A stretch of 64,000 bases of DNA from Legionellaceae bacterium (lineage in GTDB: Bacteria; Pseudomonadota; Gammaproteobacteria; Legionellales; Legionellaceae), in assembly GCA_030696305.1 (NCBI GenBank), contig JAUYSP010000011.1, positions 1-64,000 of the forward strand. Direction: 5' to 3'. The notes beneath the pieces are model-generated. The model was not told where the DNA came from. It saw nothing but the letters and a program-made list of their open reading frames with translations, and did no database searches. This document shows positions 28,811 through 38,896 of the stretch, piece after piece; position 1 is the first letter of the stretch; each line of letters starts with the position of its first letter. The position numbers and the translations under genes are program-made.

Positions 28811-30196
28811 GTGTTGCAAAGACAGCCATTTTTTCACTCTTTGATATTAAGTTTACTGTTACTATTGCCTAATATAACGCTGGCCTTTTCAGCCTATTCC
28901 AACGATGAGCTAGATCAATTAGAACGTGAATTTGTCCAACAAATAAACCAATCTGACTCTGTAATACGCAACCCTTTGGCTATTGAATACATTAACCACC
29001 TAGCTAAACGGCTAGCGCAACATGGCGATCTCGTCCAACCTTATTTTTTTATTGTAAAATCAAAAGAAATTAACGCCTTTGCCGGACCAGGAGGCTATAT
29101 TGGTGTTAATAGCCAACTTATTCTTGCTACAGACAACGAGAGCGAATTAGCAGCGGTAATGGCACATGAAATGTCCCACGTTCGACAGCACCATCTCTAT
29201 CGAATGCTAGAACACCAAAAGCAAATGCGCGTTCCCATGCTTGCCAGCATGCTGGCTTCTATTGCACTCGGCGTCATTAATCCAGTACTTGCTAGTGGTG
29301 CCCTCATGGGGTCTATGACTGGATTTGCGCAAGATAATATTAATTTTGTTCGATCAAATGAAAAAGAAGCGGATAGCATTGGCATTGATATGCTGATTAA
29401 ATCAGGATTAGACCCACGTGGTATGGCTGGTTTTTTTAGAAAAATGCAAGAAAACATGCGTTATTACTACACGGATAATATCCCTGCTATCTTACGAACC
29501 CACCCTTTAGATGAGGAACGTATTGCTGAAGCTGAGAATCGTAGTTTGCATCTGGCTCATAAAAGTTATCCCGACAATCTTAATTACCGTTTATTTAAAG
29601 AATTGATTCGGGTAGAAGTAGCTAATAACGCTAAACAATTGATGGAATATTATAAACAATGCCCCAAAAGCACCCCCAACAGCGCTTGCCAATATGGTTA
29701 TGTACTGACGGCATTGAATATGGATCAAAATCAACAAGCCATAGCCCGCTTAAATCCGTTATTACAGCAAGATTCAAATAATTTGTTTTTTGCTATCGCC
29801 AAAGCGAATGCAGAGGAAGCTAATCATCAATCTGGGGAGGCAGCATCACAGTTAAGCGAATTGCACACCAATTTCCCTGATAATTATGCGGTACTAATGG
29901 AATATGGCAAAGCATTGATTGAAGCAAATCAATATGGAAAAGCCGCAAGTGTCTTGTTAAAAGGCAGAAGAATCTTTAAATATGATCTTGCCTTATGCAA
30001 TCAATTGGCTCAAGCCCAGGCAAAAAGTAACAACAAAGGCTATGCTTACTTCACTCTCGCCGAATGTCATCTACTCCAAGGTGAACGTAAATATGCGTTA
30101 CGCAAATTAAAAACTGCACAAAGCATGGCTCCAAAAGATCATATACTACAGGCGCGAGTTGCGGCAAAAATTGATGAAATCAAGGCGTTCAATTAA
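28811..30196 (+). CDS. bepA: Periplasmic M48 metalloprotease, BepA/YfgC-like
   Basis: BepA-type proteins are periplasmic zinc proteases and chaperones for outer-membrane proteins such as LptD. A signal peptide is followed by HEMSH (HExxH, near residues 119-123) and the third zinc ligand in EKEADSIG. A C-terminal TPR-rich part (about 250-460) carries the chaperone function. The GTG start at 28811 follows a TAGGGG ribosome binding site; a TTG at 28793 is the alternative. About 461 aa, near the E. coli length of 487. Confidence 0.9.
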   Translation: MLQRQPFFHSLILSLLLLLPNITLAFSAYSNDELDQLEREFVQQINQSDSVIRNPLAIEYINHLAKRLAQHGDLVQPYFFIVKSKEINAFAGPGGYIGVNSQLILATDNESELAAVMAHEMSHVRQHHLYRMLEHQKQMRVPMLASMLASIALGVINPVLASGALMGSMTGFAQDNINFVRSNEKEADSIGIDMLIKSGLDPRGMAGFFRKMQENMRYYYTDNIPAILRTHPLDEERIAEAENRSLHLAHKSYPDNLNYRLFKELIRVEVANNAKQLMEYYKQCPKSTPNSACQYGYVLTALNMDQNQQAIARLNPLLQQDSNNLFFAIAKANAEEANHQSGEAASQLSELHTNFPDNYAVLMEYGKALIEANQYGKAASVLLKGRRIFKYDLALCNQLAQAQAKSNNKGYAYFTLAECHLLQGERKYALRKLKTAQSMAPKDHILQARVAAKIDEIKAFN

Positions 30197-30223
30197 TTTA
30201 GAACTTACGCAAAACCCAGCAAC

Positions 30224-30306
30224 GTCATCCTGAACGTAGTGAACGATCTCCCTGTAGAAAAGACGAATGCTCAATTCAGGAGATCATTCACTACGTTCAG
30301 GATGAC
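30224..30306. repeat. Family B palindrome
   Basis: A 27-bp arm beginning gtcatcctgaacgtagtgaa (30224-30250) is nearly the exact reverse complement of 30280-30306, with a spacer of about 29 bp. Related arms occur near 46605-46658 and, shortened, at 18637. This is a REP-like element downstream of bepA that could also end its transcript. Confidence 0.8.
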
Positions 30307-30355
30307 ATGGTCTCACTGCGTTAAATATGTAAATAAATATAAAAATAACGACAAT

Positions 30356-30384
30356 TTGATTTATAAAAATCAATGTAGTATAAT
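30356..30384 (+). promoter_or_regulatory. Sigma-70 type promoter of the 626-aa gene
   Basis: TTGATT (30356-30361) and a perfect TATAAT (30379-30384) with a 17-bp spacer lie about 33 bp upstream of the ATG. This gives a short leader of about 25 nt. Confidence 0.65.
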
Positions 30385-30416
30385 GTTTATACATAAATTG
30401 TTCGCGTGGATTCAGA

Positions 30417-32297
30417 ATGCAAAGTCGTGATGAGATAAATCAAGAGATTGACCAACACATCGATAAGATTGTGGTTCTCGCTGTGAACGCCCGTCTAGCT
30501 GCTCAAGCTCATAACCACGATTATAAAAGTCAACTATCAAAATTTAGTAATGCTTATTTAGAATTTGCAGATCAATTTACCAATAATACGATTAAATTTA
30601 GCAAAAATAAAACCGATCACATTAACGAAAAAAATCGTCTCAAAAAACAGGCTGAACGTATTTTTACCTCTCTTTCTATAGGAAGTTTATCACTTTCAAC
30701 TGAAGCGTTTCAAAGTGAACTTAAAAGGCAAATCATTGAGCCTTTACCAACAAGAAAAATAATGATTGATATATTACACTCAAATCCATCATCCCCTAAT
30801 TCAAAAAAGATTAAAACCACGCAAACCATTTACGCATTCACAACGAATAAAAAACCTAGTGAAAATATAGACGGTATTAATCTAAATGGATACGATGTCG
30901 CATATGTTCGAGTAATAAATAAAGATCAAAAACTTGATACACTGTTCTATATTGATAAAAACATGAAAAGACGATTTGAGTTTAAAGGTAAAGCAAATAA
31001 TTTTACTTTATATGACTCTAAAATATCTGCCTCTACTGAACTATCATCCAAACAATTAAAACATATACGAGCCTCCAGGGGTGATCTGCGAGTAACAGCT
31101 GGGACAAGGGAAGCTATTATTCAAGAAATTGTAGACCTTGCAAAGGGTGCTTTTATCTCCAGGAGCGATCCGAGTAAATATAAAAAAGCATTAGCTAATT
31201 ATCTCAAAAAATATCAGCAAGTTTTGTCTATGTTTATTCCTGAATCATCAGGAAAAGCTATAAATTTATTAGCTGAAGATGCTAATAGATTCTTCACTCA
31301 AGAAAAAAATGAATTACACTCCCGTTCGCTGGGGGGCACTAATCAGTATGCAATTGAGCAAGATAGAATAAAGTTATTGGGAATTAAAATAAAACAATTT
31401 ATTGATCTCAACGTAGTGAGTTATTACAACACTCGATCAGCTAAACACAAAGCCTATACATTTGATGAATACTTTGAAAAACAAATTAACGTTAATATTG
31501 ATAATCTCACAAGAGAAAATGACCATCTTCAAGACGCTACGTTATCACCTCTGAACAAATCTGTACAACCCTCCCTTAAAAACACCAACGCATTGACAAT
31601 AGACCAGAGAAAAAATACTCGTCTTTTACAAAGTAGGCTCCTATATATCATGAGGCTTTTGCTAACCAATCCCCCTGCTAACGCACAGTGGTTTAATCAA
31701 TACATTAAATGGGTTACAACCATACTGCCTCAACCTGTCCGTAAAAAAACAAATAGTAACGAACGAACGCTAACTAATACTTCTCACAATACGCCACAAA
31801 ACACACATTCAAAAACAAATTTTGGGCAAAATAATGTAACTACAGACAAGATAACCCTAGACGAAGCGAAAGAAATCATTCGTCTTACTAAGAAATTAAT
31901 AGAACAATTGAAAAGACAAGCATTTTGGATGAGCCATCGCGATGCATTTTTTTGGGGATTTGATAAAAAGAAATTAAAAGAGATTAGGGCTTTATATAAT
32001 CAGTTAACGGATAAAATAAAAAATGTAGAAAGCCGAACAAATCTTTCAACTAAAGATGAAACATTTTTATATCGAATATCCTATAATCTGAAAGCGATAA
32101 CCAAAACAATTTATCAGATGCTTTCACGGACTAAAAATAATCAAGAAAATGATGGAAATGTTAAGATTGCTGGAGAGATTAAAAAGCATGTAACATCATA
32201 CAAGTTAGATAAAGAAAATTTTTTTCATAAAAAGCAAACGAAAAAAACTTATGAAGCACTACAAGCAGCAGCCAAAATTAATGCCACATTAAAATAA
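30417..32297 (+). CDS. Unknown 626-aa protein, effector-like
   Basis: Not recognised. The protein is Lys- and Asn-rich, lacks a signal peptide and membrane helices, and is predicted mainly helical, with coiled-coil-like stretches near 1-90 and 470-600. A middle region (near 120-220) has more strand-like sequence. It is expressed from its own promoter between two repeat-derived spacers and is flanked by core genes. Size, composition and isolation resemble lineage-specific translocated proteins, but no domain supports this. Confidence 0.55.
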   Translation: MQSRDEINQEIDQHIDKIVVLAVNARLAAQAHNHDYKSQLSKFSNAYLEFADQFTNNTIKFSKNKTDHINEKNRLKKQAERIFTSLSIGSLSLSTEAFQSELKRQIIEPLPTRKIMIDILHSNPSSPNSKKIKTTQTIYAFTTNKKPSENIDGINLNGYDVAYVRVINKDQKLDTLFYIDKNMKRRFEFKGKANNFTLYDSKISASTELSSKQLKHIRASRGDLRVTAGTREAIIQEIVDLAKGAFISRSDPSKYKKALANYLKKYQQVLSMFIPESSGKAINLLAEDANRFFTQEKNELHSRSLGGTNQYAIEQDRIKLLGIKIKQFIDLNVVSYYNTRSAKHKAYTFDEYFEKQINVNIDNLTRENDHLQDATLSPLNKSVQPSLKNTNALTIDQRKNTRLLQSRLLYIMRLLLTNPPANAQWFNQYIKWVTTILPQPVRKKTNSNERTLTNTSHNTPQNTHSKTNFGQNNVTTDKITLDEAKEIIRLTKKLIEQLKRQAFWMSHRDAFFWGFDKKKLKEIRALYNQLTDKIKNVESRTNLSTKDETFLYRISYNLKAITKTIYQMLSRTKNNQENDGNVKIAGEIKKHVTSYKLDKENFFHKKQTKKTYEALQAAAKINATLK

Positions 32298-32499
32298 ATC
32301 TTATCTGGGGCGTGTTGACATATATGGACCCTGGTGTCTTTGGAAAAAAGGACATTGGGTTGTATCGCTGCGCTAACAATGACTTGAGCCCTTTATCGTA
32401 CCTATATGTAGATTCTGAAAATCAACTTATTCCCCTTCACAAACTACCCTTCCAACGGTATAGTCATTGACATCTTTAATCCGAATTTAGGATCACCTC

Positions 32500-33663
32500 A
32501 TGTACCATGGACTCCAACACAACTTAGGGGATATTTATACTCAATTGCGCCATAGTGTTTATAATTTTGCGCAACATGAAATAGCTCCCCTGGCTGCTCA
32601 AATCGATCATGACAATGCCTTTCCTAATGCTTTATGGCGTAAATTGGGTGATATGGGATTATTAGGTATTACAGTCAGTGAGGAATATGGTGGCGCTAAC
32701 ATGGGGTATTTGGCGCACGCCATTGCTATGGAAGAAATTTCTCGGGCCAGTGCCTCGGTTGGATTAAGTTACGGTGCGCATTCCAATCTGTGTGTTAACC
32801 AAATTTATCTCAATGGTAATGAAGAACAAAAAAAACGCTACCTCCCTAAACTGATTAGTGGAGAACATGTCGGTGCGTTGGCAATGAGTGAGGCGAATTC
32901 TGGATCCGATGTGGTTAGTATGCAGCTCAGTGCTCGTCGACAAGGTGATGTGTTCATTTTAGATGGTAGTAAAATGTGGATTACGAATGGTCCTGATGCT
33001 GATGTACTTGTTGTTTATGCAAAAACTGACAAACAAGCCGGTAGTAAAGGCATTACGGCATTTTTAATTGAAAAGGGATACCCTGGTTTTAAAACAGCAC
33101 AAAAATTAGATAAACTCGGTATGAGAGGATCAAACACCTGCGAGCTTGTCTTTGAACAATGCGAAGTCCCTGCAGAGCAAGTATTAGGTACAATCAATCA
33201 GGGCGTCAATGTATTAATGAGCGGCTTGGATTACGAGCGCACAATATTAGCTGCAGGCCCTGTCGGGATTATGCAAGCCTGTTTAGATGTTGTTGTACCC
33301 TACATACACGAACGTAAACAATTTAATAAAGCAATCGGTGAATTTCAACTCATGCAAGCTAAGATGGCGGATATGTATACCGATCTTAATGCATCGCGAG
33401 CTTATCTTTATGCAGTAGCGAAAGCATGTGATGATGGCCATGTCAGCCGCAAAGATGCTGCTAGTGTCATTTTATATACTGCAGAAAGAGCAACCCAAAT
33501 GGCATTGCAAGCAATCCAAACATTAGGTGGGAACGGTTATGTCAATGAATATACCACTGGACGTTTATTACGCGATGCCAAATTATATGAAATTGGAGCC
33601 GGGACTTCCGAAATACGACGAATGCTGATTGGACGAGAATTATTCCAAGAAACTGCAACATAA
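32500..33663 (+). CDS. Acyl-CoA dehydrogenase, isovaleryl-CoA dehydrogenase-like
   Basis: A flavin acyl-CoA dehydrogenase of 387 aa. It shows [28 protein letters not shown] and [11 protein letters not shown] (flavin-binding loops), and the Glu in [13 protein letters not shown] near residue 243. That internal Glu position is characteristic of isovaleryl-CoA dehydrogenases rather than medium-chain enzymes. This would place it in leucine degradation; the partner genes (methylcrotonyl-CoA carboxylase) are not in the window. Confidence 0.88.
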   Translation: MYHGLQHNLGDIYTQLRHSVYNFAQHEIAPLAAQIDHDNAFPNALWRKLGDMGLLGITVSEEYGGANMGYLAHAIAMEEISRASASVGLSYGAHSNLCVNQIYLNGNEEQKKRYLPKLISGEHVGALAMSEANSGSDVVSMQLSARRQGDVFILDGSKMWITNGPDADVLVVYAKTDKQAGSKGITAFLIEKGYPGFKTAQKLDKLGMRGSNTCELVFEQCEVPAEQVLGTINQGVNVLMSGLDYERTILAAGPVGIMQACLDVVVPYIHERKQFNKAIGEFQLMQAKMADMYTDLNASRAYLYAVAKACDDGHVSRKDAASVILYTAERATQMALQAIQTLGGNGYVNEYTTGRLLRDAKLYEIGAGTSEIRRMLIGRELFQETAT

Positions 33664-33681
33664 CCACTAAGAGATAATCTC

Positions 33682-34599
33682 TTAAAAAAAAGAGGTATTC
33701 ACGCCGCCACATACCACAACCAAAATGGTCTTATACGGTTGAATAACGGCGTGATTACCATATACAACCGAGAGTGCAGCGCCTGCAGATAACTCAACCA
33801 AAATACGTTTATCTTTTGCAAATGCACGGGCTCCCATCTCAGCTTCGGCATCCGTGACAACAATAGGGATGATTTCATGCTCACTAACCCATTGCAATAA
33901 TCTAGGTGTGACACGTTTAGCTCCCAAACTAGTTGCCTTGCTAGTTATTTTATCTAACGTTACCATTTTATGTGCTTTAATTGATTGAGCAAAACAATCC
34001 GCTCCTAAGGTTTCCACAGCAATCAACGGCATATCCTGCCATCCTTGTTGATGCATACCCTCTAATAACCCACAAGCAAGTCCACCACCTCCAACAGCTG
34101 CAACAATAGCGTCGGGACGAAGCCCCGTATCTGCTATTTCTTTAATCATCGTTGCATGTCCTTCCCAAATCAGCGGATGATCAAAAGGTGGAATATAAGC
34201 AGCATGATGTTCATCAGCAAATTGCACTGCAGCGAGATGCGCTTCATCCCATACATCACCAGCAACAATCACTTCAGCACCATAGGATTTAATTTCATCA
34301 ATAAAAATTTGATGACTCGTTGAAGGAATAAATACGGTGGTTGGAATACCTAATTTCATACCACAATAAGCTACCGAAATACCGGCATTGCCCCCAGAAG
34401 AAGCAACAAATTGAGTAACACCTGCAGCAGCATAATGTTGGCATAATCGCCCAATACCACGCAGCTTAAATGAAGCTGAAGGCTGCAGGGCATCTAATTT
34501 AAAATAAATGGATTTATGAATGGTATTTTCAAGATATTGAGAATAGGCCATGGGTGTATTAATATGCAACGGCCGCGAATGAGAGTTTAATCCACTCAT
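33682..34599 (-). CDS. PLP-dependent serine/threonine dehydratase-like lyase
   Basis: A fold-type II PLP enzyme of 305 aa. The cofactor Lys is K45 in SASFKLRGIG, the substrate loop is SSGGNAG near 67-73, and the phosphate loop is VGGGGLACG near 169-177. Length and the absence of a regulatory ACT domain fit L-serine dehydratase-like catabolic enzymes, which form pyruvate and ammonia from serine. Threonine as substrate is possible. It is divergent from nothing obvious and downstream of the DegS-like gene. Confidence 0.8.
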   Translation of the reverse strand: MSGLNSHSRPLHINTPMAYSQYLENTIHKSIYFKLDALQPSASFKLRGIGRLCQHYAAAGVTQFVASSGGNAGISVAYCGMKLGIPTTVFIPSTSHQIFIDEIKSYGAEVIVAGDVWDEAHLAAVQFADEHHAAYIPPFDHPLIWEGHATMIKEIADTGLRPDAIVAAVGGGGLACGLLEGMHQQGWQDMPLIAVETLGADCFAQSIKAHKMVTLDKITSKATSLGAKRVTPRLLQWVSEHEIIPIVVTDAEAEMGARAFAKDKRILVELSAGAALSVVYGNHAVIQPYKTILVVVCGGVNTSFF

Positions 34600-34670
34600 A
34601 ATAGAAACCCCGTTTTTATCGAGAGATTCTATTCAGCCTACTATATACCCCATGGGTAATCAACTAGAGT

Positions 34671-35741
34671 CTAAATCGCCCCAATATCTATGGTTTTTAT
34701 TTTATGATAAATATGAACGTTATCACGCAGAATTGTTAAACTGATTTGCTCACCAATTTTCACATCACACAACAAATTATATAAAACATCATAATCTTCC
34801 ACCGGATGACCATTAATAGCAATAATCACATCTCCCACGTGAATCTGACCCCAATTATCACGGAAAGTTGGATGTAATTTAGCTTGGGCAGCTGGGGTAT
34901 TAGGTATCACATCGGCAATCAAAATACCCTGCTGGACGCCCAATCGCCTCGCCAAACTCGGTTCTACCGGCTGAATTCCTATGCCAGCTAACCGAACACG
35001 ACCATGTTTTATAATTTGTGACACTGTACGGAAAATCTCATCCGCAGGTACCGCAAATCCAACGCCAGCAGAAGATCCTGTTTGTGAAAAAATAACCGTA
35101 TTTAATCCAATTAATCGTCCAGAACTATCTAAAAGCGGGCCACCTGAGTTTCCAGGATTAATCGCGGCATCGGTCTGGATCATATTATGTATTGTCACCC
35201 CGCCAATTCCTGGAACCCGACGGCCCAATGCAGAAATAATACCCATCGTTAAGCTATGATCGAAACCAAACGGATTACCAATCGCAATCGCGGTCTGGCC
35301 AACCAACAATTCATTTGTAGGCGCTATGTCAAACGGCACAAATGATTCTAGCCTTTTCAAGGCCTTGGGCGATTGTAATAACAACACAGCTAAATCTTTT
35401 CGCGGTTCAACACCTATCACTTTAGCAGGGACGGTCATGTCATCAAACATCACCGACAAAGCATCAGCTCCTTTAACCACATGAAAATTAGTTACAACAT
35501 GACCTTTATTGTCCCAAATGATTCCTGAACCTGTTCCTGCAGGCACAACGTGCATAGACTGATGAGCTCGATTGATAACTTTAGTCATTCGATAAACGTA
35601 TACGACTTTAGGCGATGATTTTTGAAACACCTCTATCGTATTTCGCTCCCCAGGCAACAGGGTATCTAATTTGGCCGCTTCTCCATATGAACAAAACAAA
35701 CAGAGGCTTAACATAGCTGTTAGGAATGTATTTCGATTCAT
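34671..35741 (-). CDS. HtrA-family serine protease with one PDZ domain, DegS-like
   Basis: A 356-aa periplasmic protease. An N-terminal signal or anchor (residues 1-22) is followed by a trypsin-like domain with the triad His87 (TNFHVV), Asp116 (RKDLAVLL) and Ser199 (GNSGGP). A single PDZ domain occupies about 245-350. One PDZ domain suggests a DegS-type role, but the N-terminus could be a cleaved signal. A second HtrA protein with two PDZ domains is at 62184. Confidence 0.85.
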   Translation of the reverse strand: MNRNTFLTAMLSLCLFCSYGEAAKLDTLLPGERNTIEVFQKSSPKVVYVYRMTKVINRAHQSMHVVPAGTGSGIIWDNKGHVVTNFHVVKGADALSVMFDDMTVPAKVIGVEPRKDLAVLLLQSPKALKRLESFVPFDIAPTNELLVGQTAIAIGNPFGFDHSLTMGIISALGRRVPGIGGVTIHNMIQTDAAINPGNSGGPLLDSSGRLIGLNTVIFSQTGSSAGVGFAVPADEIFRTVSQIIKHGRVRLAGIGIQPVEPSLARRLGVQQGILIADVIPNTPAAQAKLHPTFRDNWGQIHVGDVIIAINGHPVEDYDVLYNLLCDVKIGEQISLTILRDNVHIYHKIKTIDIGAI

Positions 35742-35865
35742 TATTAATCCATTATTGCGTTTAATTGGAACATATTATCCTATATATCCAGCATAAATAG
35801 CAAATTGTAGTCAAAAATAAATAATACTGGAGATCAAGTAACTCCCCCGCCTCAACTCCTTTTAA

Positions 35866-38010
35866 TTAATACAATCTTGCAGTGGTTGTTTTGGACGATA
35901 TGGATTCCTCGATTTTTGGAGATAATTTGGTCCACGCATCTGTAATAATATTCAAAAGGCTTGCACCAACCGATGCGAGTGATAATTCCTCATCAGACAT
36001 ATTAAGATCTATTGATTCACCTTTAAATAAACGCTTGCTCAGTTCATTACAGACAAATTCGCCTTTCGATTCAGAACCACTTGCTATCGCATCCTTTAAG
36101 ATTATTGATCGATCTTTGTGATCAACATTTGACAGCAATAATGTTAATGCGTGTTGCACTAGTCCTTGTGTATTAATTACATGGCTAGAATTATCTATTT
36201 GTTCAAACGGCATTGTTTCGCTTGGTTTCTCTGGGGAGAAAGCATTTTCAACATCGCTATAAATTCCAAATTTTTTCTTTTTTGAAAGTTCAGATGCGAT
36301 TTCGATAGCTTGGTCGTGTGAGAGCATTGGGATAAATTGTATTAGTTTACATATAAAAAAATGGTAAGTTCTAACATCATGGATTGCTATCTCATCTTTT
36401 ATAATATTAAGAAATAAATTATATACCTCATCAATATCAACTTTATTTGTGCGTAGAGGCGCAATTTGCGCTATCAACTTAAGCCCGTTAAGATCATATG
36501 CACCATTTTCATCTTTCATGCTTAATAAAACAGTATCAATTTCTTCAGTCTTTATGCCTTGCGTAAGTTTATAATAAAATACTTGGTAAGGAAGCTTATT
36601 TTCGCCCTGATTGCTTAATTGAGGCAATATATGAGCTCTTAAACGGCTCAATTGTCCCTCATTAAAGCGATGTGCCATTTGGGATAAAAGTAATCTGATT
36701 GGATAAGAACTTGGTTTTTCTCGAAACTTATCTAAGAGCAAATTCAAAGCTTCATCAACGAGGTCACTTGCTAAATTAGATATAACCTCTCTAATCGCAT
36801 CATTATAAAAATCTGCCGAGGCTCTGCTCAAAAAAAACATCATTAATTCAGTGATGTTTTTTTTATCTTCTGTTTTTTCTGCTAAGGAATTTAATAAAAT
36901 AAATAAAATTTGAGATATTTTAATGCGTTCGGATTTACTGGGTGTACTATTTATATGATTTTGCATTTCCTGAATTATTGTTTGTATTTTCTTAAAGCTA
37001 AGCAGTGGAGCGATTAGTGCAATACCGGCAGTATATGAATTTTTTAATTCAAGCACCCTAAGAAGTACTTCTTCAAGTTGAGGGTAGGTTAATTTGTTTA
37101 AAATAATTTTAAGCGCTAGGATAGACTCTCTAGAATCATCGTTCAAATGAGTTAATATTTTTTGAAATATGACTGTAACTTGATCTTTAGACAGATAAGG
37201 TAATAACACATCCCACAGCATGGTTTGAACGATTAGTTGCTGATCATCCATTTGACGTAAAACATTTTTAATTTGATCTTTTGTAAGCTGATGAATGATT
37301 TTTTTAAAACATGCTACCTTAGCTCTAACAAAATTAGGAACTTCACTTGTTACCCACTCGCTATTTCCATTCAGCAGATAACTTATAAAATAATCTAAAC
37401 TCACCCTAACTCGTTCAGCAGGCAATATGGATAAAGCATAAACCTGATGTTGATATTCCAGCCTAAAATTATTGAAGAATTGTTTACTGAATTTTTCGCT
37501 TAAAAGAGGTCCTATTGCTGCGCCTACATTGCCTTCCTTGCAATAGATATAGCTTCCACCCAATCGATTAAATAATTTCTCACGCAATTCTCTAGAAAAA
37601 GGAATCTGATGAACTTTACTGAGAAAAACAAGACTTTGGATTTTATGGGGCAGCTCAGATTTTTCTAACTTTATATTTTCTTTAATCTGAGAAGAAAGAA
37701 CCTCGAACCCATCAAAATTTTTTTGCGTTCTGAGGCACAATGCCATGGCTTTTGTTTGATACTCGAAATCAAGCACCGTTTCAGTCTTTGATAGAAACAT
37801 TTGCATGATAAAAACACGCAATCGAGCTCCACCTATTGTTGACTTAGTTGCTGTTTCTTTCTGTTCTACTGAAGAATTAGGCTGAGCTGTTGCAATTTAA
37901 AGCCGCAATAACTCATCTGGTGGTAAATAACCGTTAAAAATATCGGCTCGAAACAATGAATAACGGGTTAACATAAACCGTTCTAAGAGGTTATTCTTAT
38001 CTTGACTCAT
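35866..38010 (-). pseudogene. Helical-repeat protein gene interrupted by an in-frame TAA
   Basis: The best start is the ATG at 38010, with AGGA 8 bp upstream. Its frame runs 37 codons to a TAA at 37897-37899 and then continues open, in the same frame, to 35866. The whole would be 714 codons. The downstream 651-codon frame (from 37821) has only a TTG start and an internal ATG at 37806 without a ribosome binding site. The protein is made of repeated helical pairs resembling HEAT-like repeats (LPYLSKDQVTVIFQKILTHL). The first segment ends in YLPPDELLRL, similar to the start of an F-box. Unknown function. It could be a nonsense-mutated effector gene, or the stop could be suppressed. Confidence 0.6.
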
Positions 38011-38108
38011 TTAAAAAATTCCTAACAACAAAATAGTTAATAATACCATGTCAGATTTGCCTTCAATGTTGAGTTGCAATCACTGCATGATTCTTTTAAG
38101 ATGTAACG

Positions 38109-38690
38109 ATGCTCAATAAAGTGAATGCCTGCATGATCGATACATTAGTTAGTTCTCAATCTGTTATTATCACGCTTGATGTTGATGCGTTCTTATTTGA
38201 TAAGCTCAAACGAATTGCCCAAACTAGATTTTCTGTGGTGGAAATTAATTCCTCTGAACTCTCTTTATTGAAAAAAGCATTAGCTGATTTTCCTACCCTC
38301 AAAATTGGAGCAGGTAATATCACTACCAGCCAACAATTAGAAGACTGCCATCAAGCCGGCGTTAGTTTTGTTACAAGCCCAGGATTTTTATCAACGCTTG
38401 CCCAAACCGCCACGATCTATTCCATGAATTATTTACCAGGTATTTCCACTATCTCAGAAGCAATGCAAGCCATGGCAATTGGCTGTCATCATGTTCGCGT
38501 ATACCCAGCAAATTTGAGCTTATGTACCCTACTTAGTAAATCGATCCCATTATTACGCTTGTTTCCTGCTGAAATTGAATGGGATCATATTGAACATTTT
38601 CTCAACTTGCCAGCCGTTAGCGCCGTAAGCATCCTCAATCCTGAAATAAAGGAATTACAGGTTATTAGCGAAGCACTGATCCCAGCCTAA
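38109..38690 (+). CDS. KDPG/KHG aldolase homologue lacking the catalytic lysine
   Basis: A 193-aa protein of the Eda family. The core GAGNITTSQQL and SPGFLSTLAQ, followed by LPGISTISEAM, align well with KDPG aldolase. The Schiff-base lysine in the EFKFFPAE motif of E. coli Eda is replaced by Arg (HVRVYPAN). The Arg of the LRT motif is also lost (EINSSE), and the C-terminal phosphate-binding PTGGI is missing. It is therefore probably not an active KDPG aldolase. A new activity or decay are both possible. Confidence 0.7.
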   Translation: MLNKVNACMIDTLVSSQSVIITLDVDAFLFDKLKRIAQTRFSVVEINSSELSLLKKALADFPTLKIGAGNITTSQQLEDCHQAGVSFVTSPGFLSTLAQTATIYSMNYLPGISTISEAMQAMAIGCHHVRVYPANLSLCTLLSKSIPLLRLFPAEIEWDHIEHFLNLPAVSAVSILNPEIKELQVISEALIPA

Positions 38691-38702
38691 CAAGGCAAAG
38701 TA

Positions 38703-38896
38703 GATAATGTATCAGGGCTGTCCCATTATAAATTATTGAGCATAAAATATTAATTTTGATATTATACAGTCATAATTGTCTTTGCGAGCGTTAGTGAAGC
38801 AATCCAGATATCGAATTTTTTAAGTCACATCGATCTGGATTGCTTCACTTCGTTCGCAAAGACGGCTATTTAATGGGACAACCCTGGATAATGTAT
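38703..38896. mobile_element. 174-bp MITE with 10-bp target duplication
   Basis: The element spans 38713-38886. Its terminal inverted repeats are cagggctgtcccatta (38713-38728) and the reverse complement with one mismatch (38871-38886). Exact 10-bp direct repeats gataatgtat flank it at 38703-38712 and 38887-38896. Inside is a family A palindrome (38778-38863). There is no coding capacity, so it would have been moved by a transposase encoded elsewhere. Confidence 0.85.
38778..38863. repeat. Family A palindrome inside the MITE
   Basis: gtctttgcgagcg...gaagcaatccag and ctggattgcttc...cgcaaagac form long imperfect arms around an AT-rich centre. It is the same core as at 15838-15917. Confidence 0.8.

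Noticed and set aside
32298-32499. Gene remnant in the gap before the acyl-CoA dehydrogenase gene
   Set aside because: No frame gives a recognisable protein and no repeat family matches clearly; only a faint similarity to the gttgaca part of the lspA-side element was seen.
33668-33684. Hairpin taagaga-taa-tctctta as a terminator after the acyl-CoA dehydrogenase gene
   Set aside because: On the plus strand it is followed by A residues, and on the minus strand the T tract precedes the stem, so it lacks the normal intrinsic terminator layout.
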